Source: Methanocalculus natronophilus (GTDB lineage Archaea; Halobacteriota; Methanomicrobia; Methanomicrobiales; Methanocorpusculaceae). Taken from it: a stretch of DNA of 64,000 nt. The translations under genes were made by a program, and so were the position numbers. The notes beneath the pieces are model-generated. The model saw nothing but the letters and a program-made list of their open reading frames with translations. It did no database searches and was not told where the DNA came from. This document shows positions 9,896-17,643 of this stretch, in pieces (positions within the stretch are counted from its first letter, which is position 1; the number at the start of each line of letters is the position of its first letter). The stretch is taken from contig NZ_JBCEXH010000002.1 in assembly GCF_038751955.1 (NCBI RefSeq), positions 62,001 through 126,000 of the forward strand, in the 5' to 3' direction.

Positions 9896-11073
9896 GAGAT
9901 GACCATCACATCCCTGGAGATCCCGAAATCACCGGACATGCACTGCGGTATCTCACTGAAGATGCGGAATGCATGGTGCTCATTCTCGATCATGAAGAGA
10001 CGATCATGTATGCAAACCGGTATGCAGAGGCTGTCACCGGCATACCACTCTCAGGCAGGCACCTCCAAACACTCCTTCTCTTTGGATCTGCTGGGAATAC
10101 TGATACCAGGAGTGTGCTCGATAAATGGAGGAACGAATCACCCCCGCACCTGATGAATATCAGAACCGCAGATGGAAGGCCGTTATCATTTCAGATTCAC
10201 CTCTACCATACCCGACGTTGTCACCTCATCTTCGGGCAGAAAGATTCAACAGGTCCTGAAGTATTGAACCGGGAGATCCTCGGGCTGAACCAGGAGCTGA
10301 CAACAATCACGCGCGAGCTGAATCAGAAGAACGCTGAGCTGGCCGGGCTGAATGAGATGAAGAACCAGTTCCTGGGGATGGCAGCCCATGACCTCCGCAA
10401 TCCGGTCACGATCATACTGCTCTCAATCGATCTCCTCCTCGATTCTGTCCCCGATGACGATCACTCTGATGAAGCACAGATGCTCAGGGGCATCAGGAGA
10501 GCCGCAGCACAGATGAGCCAGGTGATCAACGACTTCCTTGATGTCAGCATCATAGAATCCGGCCAGCTCAGATTGAACATCCGTGAGGTTGACATCCCCG
10601 ATATGCTCGAACATGTACAGCAGAATCTTCATCCGGCAGCAAAAAAAGGAGATGTCACCATGGATATCGTACTGGATCCGGCTATAGAAAGCCTGAGAAT
10701 CGATGGTGGAAAGATTGAGCAGGTTCTGACCAATCTTGGCAGTAATGCCATTGAACACTCACCTTCAGGAGAAAGAGTGATCATCCGGGGCCTGCATGGA
10801 AAAGAGGAGATACGGTTCCAGGTAGAGGATAGTGGAGCTGGCATATCCCCGGAGATGCAGAGAGAACTCTTCAGCCCGTTCTCAGGCAGCAGGAGATCAA
10901 AACGGGGTGGTGAACGAAGTATCGGGCTTGGCCTGGTCATCTCACGAAAGATTGTTGAAGCACATGGCGGAGCAATGTATGTTGAGAGTGAACCAGACAT
11001 TGGATCAACCATCGGGTTTACCCTGCCATATTCTGTCCTCACAAACAGCCAGGATAACAGCCAGGATACGTGA
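9892..11073 (+). CDS. PAS-containing histidine kinase coupled to the cobalamin protein
   Basis: 393 residues from the ATG at 9892, which overlaps the previous stop in an ATGA arrangement; a longer frame from 9802 would run through the cobalamin gene and is not needed. A PAS domain lies at about 20-115, then a short coiled coil, HisKA with MAAHDLRNPV (His166), and HATPase_c with NLGSNAIEHSPSG, DSGAGISPEM and IGLGLVISRKIVEAHGG. No transmembrane helix is seen. Translational coupling to the B12-binding gene suggests that the cobalamin protein supplies the signal that this kinase reads. No response regulator is next to it. Confidence 0.88.
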   Translation: MRDDHHIPGDPEITGHALRYLTEDAECMVLILDHEETIMYANRYAEAVTGIPLSGRHLQTLLLFGSAGNTDTRSVLDKWRNESPPHLMNIRTADGRPLSFQIHLYHTRRCHLIFGQKDSTGPEVLNREILGLNQELTTITRELNQKNAELAGLNEMKNQFLGMAAHDLRNPVTIILLSIDLLLDSVPDDDHSDEAQMLRGIRRAAAQMSQVINDFLDVSIIESGQLRLNIREVDIPDMLEHVQQNLHPAAKKGDVTMDIVLDPAIESLRIDGGKIEQVLTNLGSNAIEHSPSGERVIIRGLHGKEEIRFQVEDSGAGISPEMQRELFSPFSGSRRSKRGGERSIGLGLVISRKIVEAHGGAMYVESEPDIGSTIGFTLPYSVLTNSQDNSQDT

Positions 11074-11186
11074 TAGTGAAGAAGATCTGCTCTTTGCTGA
11101 TCTGTTGCAAGGGTAGTTGAGCCCGCAAGGTTGAATCGTGGCAGAGGGAGTCAGGATATAGCAAAATCGAATCAGATACGGTGATT

Positions 11187-11669
11187 ATGATGATGAAGAG
11201 AGAGAGGCTGACTGAATCAGCAAAAGAACTGAAACAGCCTGGGAAGCAGGCAGCCAGACAGTTTGGTGATGACCATGCTGCGGTAGCAGCAGCACTGAAT
11301 GCACAGATGAGAGAGCGGCCTGATCTTTTGAGGCTGATCGGCTCCGACAACATAGAGATGATGGAGAACAATTCACGAAACCTCTGTCGTTTTCTCGCAT
11401 CGCTCTTTCAGCACTATGAGCCGGATGTCCTTGTCGAAACTGCTCTCTGGGCAGTCAGGACATATCGGGGCCATGGGTTTACTGTTCCCTACTGGCCGGC
11501 GAATCTGGATACCCTGGCTCTGATCCTCAAGGGACGGTATGATGATCAGGTGTATGAGGAATTATACCCGTTCATCGACTGGCTGATCATTCATATCCCG
11601 CTCTTCGTTGAGATCGACGATGAGCTGAAAGCCGGAGGAGATCAGAATAATCAGGAGGGAGGAAACTGA
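11187..11669 (+). CDS. Conserved-looking hypothetical helical protein
   Basis: About 160 residues; several starts are possible (GTG 11181, ATGs at 11187-11193). I do not recognise the family. The sequence is predicted all-helical, with no signal peptide or membrane segment. Notable are the aromatic-rich segment TVPYWPANLDTLALILKG and the C-terminal ELYPFIDWLIIHIPLF, and an acidic tail. It lies 113 bases after the kinase coupled to the cobalamin protein, in the same direction, and before the duplicated CheR/MBL genes, so a signalling role is plausible. A globin-like sensor fold is one possibility from its length and helical make-up, but no proximal histidine can be assigned with confidence. 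Confidence 0.6.
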   Translation: MMMKRERLTESAKELKQPGKQAARQFGDDHAAVAAALNAQMRERPDLLRLIGSDNIEMMENNSRNLCRFLASLFQHYEPDVLVETALWAVRTYRGHGFTVPYWPANLDTLALILKGRYDDQVYEELYPFIDWLIIHIPLFVEIDDELKAGGDQNNQEGGN

Positions 11670-11754
11670 TTTGGGTGCAGGGCCAGGGGGAGTGGTTTTT
11701 CCCCAAAGTATAAACATTAATTTTCCTGTCGTTATAACTATATACTAACAACAA

Positions 11755-12372
11755 ATGGCATTCACGTACTTCTACCGGGATCTCCAGACACTGGAGGTGA
11801 TGATCGATCATATGCTTCCGTCTCTCAATGGGAAGAGAACCATTGATATCTGGAGTGCCGGGTGTGCAATGGGGCCGGAGCCCTACACAATCGCACTTCT
11901 TCTGAAGGAGAATATGGGGGCAATGGACTTTTCAAGGATTCGGATACTTGCAAGCGATATCGATCGCACAAATAATTATGGAGCAATACTCATACAAGGC
12001 AGGTATCCCTTTGAAGAACTTGAGAGGATACCAAACGAACACTTCACCAGGAATTTTACCCCGGATCCAGATACAAAAGATCACTTCATCATCACTGAGG
12101 AAGTCAGGAACAAAGTCAGCTTCAAGCGGCATGATCTCCTCACCCTACACCCTCCCGGCAGGAATTTCTCACTGATCAGCTGCAAGAATGTCCTCCTCCA
12201 TTTCACCGACGAAGAGAGGATCAATGTTATCAGGATGTTTTATGAAAGCCTCGTTGACGGCGGGTTCTTCCTCACCGAACAGACGCAGAAGATGCCCGCA
12301 GAGGTTGCAGATCTCTTCGAGCAGGTGGTTCCGCATGCCCAGGTCTATAGAAAACTGCCTGCCAGGTACTGA
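11755..12372 (+). CDS. CheR-like SAM-dependent methyltransferase, copy 1
   Basis: 205 residues matching the catalytic domain of CheR methyltransferases without the usual N-terminal helical receptor-binding domain. It begins MAFTYFYRDLQTLE, like the FFRD motif of CheR; SAM motif I is IWSAGCAMGPEPYT, then RILASDIDR, the FKRHDLL segment and KNVLLHFTDEERI. The shortened form and the altered MGPEP (CheR usually TGEEP) suggest that the target is not necessarily a chemoreceptor. The gene is followed by a metallo-beta-lactamase gene, and the two-gene unit is repeated directly downstream (13197-14561). Confidence 0.82.
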   Translation: MAFTYFYRDLQTLEVMIDHMLPSLNGKRTIDIWSAGCAMGPEPYTIALLLKENMGAMDFSRIRILASDIDRTNNYGAILIQGRYPFEELERIPNEHFTRNFTPDPDTKDHFIITEEVRNKVSFKRHDLLTLHPPGRNFSLISCKNVLLHFTDEERINVIRMFYESLVDGGFFLTEQTQKMPAEVADLFEQVVPHAQVYRKLPARY

Positions 12373-12474
12373 TCCTGAGATGGAGTCGATTGCAATTGAT
12401 TCACGAGAGCGCTACAATCATGAAGAGACCAGGATATGAAGCAGGTCTACCCTGATGAATAGCAGGACGGTGCC

Positions 12475-13095
12475 ATGAAGATCATCAACCTGACCGAAGA
12501 GAGCGAGCTCTACACCTCGAATGTCTATCTTGTCACCGGCGACTGGAAGACGCTTGATGATCAGAATACGCTGATTGACACCGGGCGTGACCAGAAAATT
12601 ATCGGGATGCTTGCCAGCAGGTGTGCCGGTGTCGGGAAGCGGAAGCTCGACCAGGTGATACTCACACACTCCCACTATGATCATGCATCCCTGACCCATG
12701 AGATCAGGGAGATCTTTGCACCAACGGTCTATGCCCACGCTGATTCCAGGACACCTGTTGATATCAGGCTCAGGGGCAAAGAGACGTTGCGGATTGGTGA
12801 TCGCCTCTTTGAAGTCATTCACACGCCCGGACACACAGAGGATTCAATATGCCTCTTCTGCGAGGAGGAGGGAGTCCTCTTTGTCGGCGACACCATTCCG
12901 GTTATTGGAGGGCCGGGGTGCACCTATGATGAGAGATTTCTTGAGGCCCTGCAGTATATTGCCTCAAAAGATGTGAGGGCGATCTATTATGGACATGGCA
13001 GGCCGATGCTTGGAAACTGCAATGCCATAATTGCGAAATCAATCATGAATATCAGGCAAAGCAGGAGTCATTCCGGGAGCAGCCCCAAGGAATAG
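12475..13095 (+). CDS. Metallo-beta-lactamase-fold hydrolase, copy 1
   Basis: 206 residues of the MBL superfamily. The zinc-binding motif is THSHYDHA, with later ligands in VIHTPGHTEDS, FVGDT and YYGHGRP. The N-terminus (NLTEESELYTSNVYLVTGDW) is the usual MBL strand pair. It lacks an added flavodoxin, rhodanese or RNA-processing domain, so a small-molecule hydrolase such as a glyoxalase II-like thioesterase or lactonase is possible; the substrate cannot be told. It follows the CheR-like gene by 102 bases, and the duplicated copy keeps the same order, suggesting a shared task. Confidence 0.85.
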   Translation: MKIINLTEESELYTSNVYLVTGDWKTLDDQNTLIDTGRDQKIIGMLASRCAGVGKRKLDQVILTHSHYDHASLTHEIREIFAPTVYAHADSRTPVDIRLRGKETLRIGDRLFEVIHTPGHTEDSICLFCEEEGVLFVGDTIPVIGGPGCTYDERFLEALQYIASKDVRAIYYGHGRPMLGNCNAIIAKSIMNIRQSRSHSGSSPKE

Positions 13096-13196
13096 GATGA
13101 GTGGGAGAGCTGCAGGCACCCATGACAAATCACCAGGTACTGCATGGTGCAAACCCCGGTTTTATCATCCTTCCAAACAAAACAGATGATGGATAT

Positions 13197-13820
13197 ATGG
13201 CATTCACCTACTTCTTTCGGGATCTCCAGACACTCCGGATGATCATTGATCACATGCTCCCCTCTATCCGGGGGAGGACGCACATTAATGTCTGGAGTGC
13301 CGGGTGTGCAATGGGCCAGGAACCCTACACAATCGCACTTCTCCTGAAGGAGCATATGGGACAGATGATATTCCGCAATGTCAGGATACTTGCAAGCGAT
13401 ATCGATCACTCCAACCTCTTTGGCGATATAATTGGAAAAGGCAGCTATCCGTATGTCGAGTTAAAACGGATACCGGAAGAGTACTTTGCCAGAAATTTTA
13501 CCCCGGATCCTGATAAAAACGGACATTACATCATAGCTGAGGATGTCAGGAACCGGGTTGCCTTTCAACGGCATGATCTCCTCACCTTAATCCCGCCCGG
13601 CAAAAATTTCTCGCTGATCACCTGCAAGAATGTGCTCCTCCATTTTACAGAGGAACAGAGAATCAAGATTATCAGGATGTTTTATGAGAGCCTGATTGAC
13701 GGCGGGTTCTTCCTCACCGAACAGACGCAGAAGATGCCAACTGAACTTGCAGATCTCTTCGAGCAGGTTACCCCGAATGCCCAGGTCTTCAGAAAACTGC
13801 CTGCCAGTTCCCGTTCCTGA
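13197..13820 (+). CDS. CheR-like SAM-dependent methyltransferase, copy 2
   Basis: 207 residues from the ATG at 13197, chosen because the protein then begins MAFTYFFRDLQTL exactly like copy 1; an in-frame start at 13101 would add 32 residues without similarity to copy 1. It shares motif I VWSAGCAMGQEPYT, RILASDIDH, FQRHDLL and KNVLLHFTEEQRI with copy 1 and differs at many positions, so the duplication is not recent. Like copy 1, it lacks the N-terminal CheR helical domain. It is followed by the second metallo-beta-lactamase gene. Confidence 0.82.
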   Translation: MAFTYFFRDLQTLRMIIDHMLPSIRGRTHINVWSAGCAMGQEPYTIALLLKEHMGQMIFRNVRILASDIDHSNLFGDIIGKGSYPYVELKRIPEEYFARNFTPDPDKNGHYIIAEDVRNRVAFQRHDLLTLIPPGKNFSLITCKNVLLHFTEEQRIKIIRMFYESLIDGGFFLTEQTQKMPTELADLFEQVTPNAQVFRKLPASSRS

Positions 13821-13949
13821 TTATGGAGTCGATTGCATTGATGCAAATAAATTGCCGCCATGAAAATTGCCGCCATGATGAGGAGACCAGACTATGAAGA
13901 GAGCAGATAATGAGGCTCCGCAACCCTGAGTGAGGAGATAGGTGTTTCC

Positions 13950-14561
13950 ATGAAGATCATCAACCTGACTGAAGACAGCGAGGTTTACACCTCGAATGTC
14001 TATCTTGTCACCGGCACCTGGAATGCCCTCTCGGATCAGAATACCCTGATAGATGTCGGGCGGGATCCGTTGATCTTCGAAAAGATACAGAATGCACGTA
14101 CTGGTGTCGGGAAGCGGAAGCTTGACCAGGTGATCCTGACACACTCCCACTATGATCATGCAATGCTTACTCCGGAGATCAGGGAGCTTTTTTCACCCCG
14201 CATCTATGCCTTCTCCAATTCCCTGAAATACATCGACATCATCCTCAAGGGGGATGAGATCATTCGTATCGGAGATCGGGAATTTGAAGTGATCCACACA
14301 CCCGGCCACACACATGATTCGATCTGCCTCTACTGCGAGGAGGACGGAGTGCTCTTTGCAGGAGATACACCCGTGATCATCCGTGTCCCCGGTAGTACCT
14401 ATGATGAGGCATTTCTCGAGGCCATGCTCTATATTGCTACAAAAGATGTGAGGGAGATTTATTTTGGGCATGGCAGGCCGATGCTTGAGAACTGCAATGT
14501 TGCAATACGGAACTCAATCATGAACATGAAGAAGAGCAGGGTTGTCTCCATTCATCTATGA
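13950..14561 (+). CDS. Metallo-beta-lactamase-fold hydrolase, copy 2
   Basis: 203 residues, closely similar along its length to the protein at 12475: NLTEDSEVYTSNVYLVTG, THSHYDHA, VIHTPGHTHDS, FAGDT and YFGHGRP are conserved. All predicted zinc ligands are kept, so both copies should be active. The region before the gene contains a 15-base tandem duplication (13849-13878, unit with TTGCCGCCATG). The gene closes the duplicated module; after it lies about 500 bases without a convincing gene. Confidence 0.85.
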   Translation: MKIINLTEDSEVYTSNVYLVTGTWNALSDQNTLIDVGRDPLIFEKIQNARTGVGKRKLDQVILTHSHYDHAMLTPEIRELFSPRIYAFSNSLKYIDIILKGDEIIRIGDREFEVIHTPGHTHDSICLYCEEDGVLFAGDTPVIIRVPGSTYDEAFLEAMLYIATKDVREIYFGHGRPMLENCNVAIRNSIMNMKKSRVVSIHL

Positions 14562-15064
14562 GAGGGGAGAGGGAGTGAGAAATATGACAATTCGGTTCTT
14601 TTTTATACTCTCTACTGGCAGCAGCTCAGTGATGATGCGAGATCAGTAGCACCATATCGTTAGAGAGTCTCGCCACCGATATCTCAATCGAAGGTGTCAG
14701 AATCTGGATGGGGCAGGAATATGATCCCGGATCGTTCGCAATCCTCCATAGAGCATGTAAGAGGTAATTCATCATATCATAGTATCTCTAGAATGCCACA
14801 TTAACCCGGCATACCCCTATCCCCACCCCTTGAAATCACCCTATGAATCAGAGACAGGCGATTTGATTGGTTGAATGAGCGTTCCCATCTTCACAGAATG
14901 GTCATACCCCCTCAATGCCGCTTTCTCGAAAAGACTACCCGCTTTAAAATCTACAATAGATCGGAGCCAGGAGCTAACAATATACGGTAACACACACAAT
15001 CCTGGCTTCCACGCCTTTCTCACGTTACCCCCGTTTTTTACTCTTCATTTTACATTTACGCGAA
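14562..15064. other. Intergenic stretch, no gene recognised
   Basis: About 500 bases between the second MBL gene and the transposase remnant. Short open frames exist on both strands (60 and 70 codons) but have no recognisable motif or ribosome binding site. The stretch just before 15064 is the probable former end of the insertion sequence whose 3' part lies next to it; I could not identify a terminal inverted repeat. Confidence 0.5.
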
Positions 15065-15415
15065 TTAATCCTTTTTTTCGTTCATGACGATTGTTCTGGC
15101 AACACTCATTACATCCTGAACTTTCGGCGGAATAAGATACTTGATGATCCTCACGATATCGTGCAGAGTGAGCTTCTTTCTCACCGAAAGAGCCTGCATC
15201 AGTTCCTGCGTGATCCAGAACATCGCCAGAAGAACCAGTGCCATGTGATGATGCCACGCATTCCAGTTCCTCACCTGATAGTTATTCATCCCGGCGAGTT
15301 TGTTTGCATCCTGAAACGCACGCTCGATCCAGTACCGTTGGCTCTGCATGCGTGCAAGGCGTGACAATGAGGTGTTCTCGAGCGCATTGCTGAACGAGTA
15401 TTTGACATCTGACTC
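15065..15415 (-). mobile_element. IS701/IS4-type transposase remnant (C-terminal part)
   Basis: Reading the minus strand from about 15415 to the stop at 15065 gives the C-terminal third of a DDE transposase: the segments SNALENTSLSRLA, QRYWIERAFQDA and NWNAWHHHMALVLLAMF match the Y-x2-ER...-HHHMAL end of IS701-type transposases. The frame stays open upstream of the first possible start codon (TTG at 15367) until it meets foreign sequence at 15415, so the gene is cut, not just short. The N-terminal two thirds, with two of the catalytic acidic residues, are missing. It cannot be active. Confidence 0.85.
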
Positions 15416-15473
15416 ATCCGGCTGTAATCCCGATGTAGGAGAGCATTATTAACCGCTTCACGGAATCCAACTG
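15415..15473 (-). pseudogene. 59-base exact fragment of the AlbA_2/ATPase gene
   Basis: These 59 bases are identical to 18406-18464, inside the AlbA_2 protein gene, and lie in the same orientation. They encode the conserved segment VGFREAVNNALLHRDYSR of that family. On one side is the IS701-type remnant, on the other the IS630-type remnant, so the piece looks like all that is left of a second AlbA_2 gene after two insertion sequences and deletions, or the product of a recombination with the intact gene. Confidence 0.8.
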
Positions 15474-15637
15474 CTAAAGGTTCAGGAGAAGGCAGACAAG
15501 GAACCGGACACCTTCATTCTCTCGTTTGATGAGAAGAGCGGCATTCAGGTTCTCGATTCGAAACATCGCGATCTGATGCCGGTACCCGGGTGGCACCCCT
15601 ATATTCATCGGGATTATGAATATCTCTATTCCAGCGA
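15474..15637 (+). mobile_element. IS630-type transposase remnant (internal part)
   Basis: In the plus frame starting at 15474 the sequence encodes LSFDEKSGIQVLDSKHRDLM and then PGWHPYIHRDYEY, which matches the second catalytic Asp region (FxDE) and following R/Y segment of IS630-family transposases. Both ends are missing. The similarity fades at about 15637, where the toxin gene on the other strand ends (15626). Inactive. Confidence 0.7.
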
Positions 15638-15961
15638 CAACAGACCCTTTAAAAGAACGCTTATCGCTTCCATATCCTCAACCGAGCATCGCCCGATCTT
15701 CCGGACGAAGCGATCTTCAGAGAGAGTAACAATCTGGAAGACCAGCGCCGCACTTGTGGAAGTAAGTCCATTCTGTGAACTTTTCTCTATGCCATGAGTG
15801 TGCGGGAATGAAAAAGCCGCCGGAGTGGTTGTCAGTGGAACCACGATGGCCATATTCCCGAAGGCGACGGCGAGCACAACGGCAGGACGGAGCCCACTCT
15901 GCTCGTGACCCCGTGCATCCGAAAGATCGACGAACCAGATATCGCCCCTGTTCCGCCGCAT
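15626..15961 (-). CDS. PemK/MazF-family toxin (endoribonuclease)
   Basis: 111 residues beginning MRRNRGDIWFVDL, followed by GLRPAVVLAV, VVPLTTTP and VFQIVTLSEDRFV, the standard pattern of PemK/MazF mRNA interferases (GDI.W.vdl, G.eq.G.RPavv, pltt). It starts one base after the stop of the gene at 15963-16493 and so is translationally coupled to it. No typical AbrB- or RHH-type antitoxin precedes it; the upstream operon genes (15963-16493 and a winged-helix regulator at 16483-16833) are the candidates for antitoxin. Its stop lies in the IS630-type remnant. Confidence 0.85.
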   Translation of the reverse strand: MRRNRGDIWFVDLSDARGHEQSGLRPAVVLAVAFGNMAIVVPLTTTPAAFSFPHTHGIEKSSQNGLTSTSAALVFQIVTLSEDRFVRKIGRCSVEDMEAISVLLKGLLSLE

Positions 15962-15962
15962 C

Positions 15963-16493
15963 CTAATGCCTCATCGATCTGATTCCTGCCCGCTGCCACT
16001 CCTGTAGCTCAGCGTCAAGTGCCGCCGCCTCTTCGGCTGCCTGGTCAAAGAGGAACTGTTTTGCCCGGTTGACCCCTTTGACGATCTGCTCGTTTGAGTA
16101 GAAGGATTTCATCCTCCGGACAGTTCTGTATGCCTGCTCGGGCGGCTCGTGCATCTCATAGACCAGATACCCATAGGTCGCTCCGATCTCAAGCAGGGAT
16201 GGGCTTTTATTAAAGAGGCGGATGAGCTCACCAACACAGTCAGCCTCGGCAGGCGAAAGGTTGCTCCCTGTCTCGCACCGGAAGAACTCATCGGCATGCT
16301 GGTAGTACTCCTGCGCAAAGGCCGACGAATACGGGCCCCGAACATAGAGGCGATATGGATATGCAAGTTCGATATCCTTCAGCTTCAGCAGGAAGACAAG
16401 CTTCTGGGCGATGAGCCGGTGCTCGAACCTCCCTGTCTTCATCCGGAAACCGGCTTCCCGGAAACAGGCAATGACTTTGTTTCTATCGTTCAC
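15963..16493 (-). CDS. YwgA/Panacea-like protein, possible antitoxin
   Basis: 176 residues from a GTG at 16493 that overlaps the stop of the upstream regulator by 11 bases; the longer open frame (to 16601) would be buried in that gene. The sequence HRLIAQKLVFLLKLKDI followed by YPYRLYVRGPYSSAFAQEYY resembles the YwgA-like family, related in pattern to Panacea/DUF4065 proteins that often act as antitoxins. The C-terminus is Ala/Glu-rich and helical. The PemK-type toxin begins one base after its stop. Together with the winged-helix gene this makes a compact three-gene operon; that this protein neutralises the toxin is inference from position. Confidence 0.7.
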   Translation of the reverse strand: MNDRNKVIACFREAGFRMKTGRFEHRLIAQKLVFLLKLKDIELAYPYRLYVRGPYSSAFAQEYYQHADEFFRCETGSNLSPAEADCVGELIRLFNKSPSLLEIGATYGYLVYEMHEPPEQAYRTVRRMKSFYSNEQIVKGVNRAKQFLFDQAAEEAAALDAELQEWQRAGIRSMRH

Positions 16494-16833
16494 AGCTATC
16501 ACCAACACAGCCCAGGAGCTTGCAGAGCCAGCCCCGGATACGTTCCCACTCAAGAAGCCCTTCCGGGGTGATTGAATAGAGTTCAAGCTCCTTCCCCTCA
16601 AGCATCACCTTCTCGCAATGGAGGTATCCCATCTCAACAAGTTTCCTGAGGTTTGCATAGAGCACGCCATCGCTCAGGTTCAACCCGCCCTTCAGCTGCC
16701 GTGCGGTGGCCCCGTCCTCACCCAGCTCGGAGAGCGCCCAGAGTATCTCAAGGCGCACCCGTGAGATGAGGGTGCCGTTCATCACCTCGGATTCTTCCAC
16801 AATTGCTATCAGATCATCTGGCATAGGCGGCAT
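16483..16833 (-). CDS. Winged-helix transcriptional regulator
   Basis: 116 residues with a winged-helix fold: SRVRLEILWALSELGEDGATARQLKGGLNLSDGVLYANLRKLVEMGYL is a MarR/ArsR/PadR-like helix-turn-helix, and LYSITPEGLLEWER is the wing and following helix. Start at the first Met (16833) or the fourth residue (16824). It is the first gene of a three-gene operon with a YwgA-like protein and a PemK-type toxin, so it may autoregulate the module. Its promoter should lie in the ~80 bases before the dispersed repeat copy that starts near 16915. Confidence 0.78.
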   Translation of the reverse strand: MPPMPDDLIAIVEESEVMNGTLISRVRLEILWALSELGEDGATARQLKGGLNLSDGVLYANLRKLVEMGYLHCEKVMLEGKELELYSITPEGLLEWERIRGWLCKLLGCVGDSCER

Positions 16834-16914
16834 TCCTGCGACTTTAAACTTTGAGTAGATATTGGAGTGAAACGTGATAAAGGATTTGGGTGAGAGGTGT
16901 TTTCGCTCATGTAT

Positions 16915-17504
16915 TTTGACTCTTCTCCAAAATTCTGATCACAGGCTGGGACTCGTGTTTTTCCTGAATTCCTTGGAACGTGGGAAAAGATCCCGGGTAG
17001 AGATTCCGATGCAGCAACCGGGAACATTTGGGAGTTGAGTGAAGCAGGTGCGGCGCGGGTATCGGGGGGCGGGGTCAGGCGAAGGGATCAGGCGGACAGA
17101 GGTGATAAGCCCTTGCTCGAAAGAGCAATCCGTCAGGACGATTCGTAGAATCGGGGTATTATCTCCTCTGGCAGCCCCCGGAGCATCCCCGCCCCTCCCG
17201 CGCCAGCATCTGCGTTCAGCCAGTACAACCTCCCTTGCGAAGCATGTGCGGACGGGGGTAGGGGCGGTTGGGGGCTTCTGACAAGCGAGTACTAGAGCCC
17301 CTACCCTGGCGTCACTCCATGCCTGTATCTGACTCTTCTACCACCAATAAGCTTAAAGACAGAAGATGAAGTAAATTGTATGAATGCCAAAATATATTAA
17401 GAAATTTTATTATCTGCATTGGTCAGACAATAGCGAATTGAGACTATTCATGTATTATGATGACCTTTGGATAGCAATGACCTTTAGAAATATGGAGAAG
17501 AACC
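16915..17504 (+). repeat. Dispersed structured repeat, copy A (long form)
   Basis: About 590 bases that align along their whole length with 21213-21790 (copy B); parts also occur at 35528, 36299 and 49163, always in this orientation. It contains the stem-loop TTGCTC-GAAA-GAGCAA (17113-17128), a second stem CGATTC-GTA-GAATCG (17139-17153), and a long imperfect GC-rich hairpin between the C-rich run at 17173 and the G-rich run ending at 17276. GC content is well above the flanking sequence. The 3' part carries a small open frame (17384). No transposase is encoded. It could be a structured RNA gene, a non-autonomous mobile element or a recombination site. Confidence 0.85.
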
Positions 17505-17608
17505 GATTTTTCCATCACGGAGAATATGTGCGGGTTTATGTGTGCGCACAAAAAAGAGAACGCGATAGTTATGGGCATGTCCATAACATGTCCATAACAT
17601 GTCCATAA
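17384..17608 (+). CDS. Small ORF in repeat copy A
   Basis: 74 codons beginning MPKYIKKFYYLHWSDNSEL. The first 40 residues recur at 21670 in copy B with two substitutions (P2S, K6M) and one synonymous change, after which the two frames diverge where the repeat ends. Here the C-terminus runs into the 11-base tandem repeat and looks unnatural (GHVHNMSITCP). I do not recognise the protein. An AGATGAAG stretch upstream is a weak ribosome binding site. It may be the 5' end of a gene truncated twice, or a small conserved protein. Confidence 0.4.
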   Translation: MPKYIKKFYYLHWSDNSELRLFMYYDDLWIAMTFRNMEKNRFFHHGEYVRVYVCAQKRERDSYGHVHNMSITCP

Positions 17609-17619
17609 CATGTCCATAA
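17576..17619 (+). repeat. Four tandem 11-base repeats
   Basis: The unit CATGTCCATAA is repeated four times without a mismatch. It lies between the end of repeat copy A and the stop of the AlbA_2 gene on the opposite strand. There are no spacers, so it is not a CRISPR array. It probably arose by slippage. Confidence 0.9.
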
Positions 17620-17643
17620 ATATCAGAGACCTAACTGAAACGA

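Noticed and set aside
13101-13196. Longer start for the second CheR-like gene
   Set aside because: The extra 32 residues have no counterpart in copy 1, which begins at the equivalent Met.
14841-15087. Short open frames on both strands (60 and 70 codons)
   Set aside because: No motif, no ribosome binding site, and they overlap each other.
15638-15797. Continuation of the IS630-type frame as a gene
   Set aside because: Similarity ends near 15637, and the rest is antisense to the well-supported PemK toxin gene.
16494-16601. N-terminal extension of the YwgA-like protein
   Set aside because: It lies inside the winged-helix gene in another frame; the GTG at 16493 overlapping that gene's stop is more natural.
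17576-17619. Possible CRISPR array
   Set aside because: The 11-base units follow each other without spacers, and no cas gene is near.
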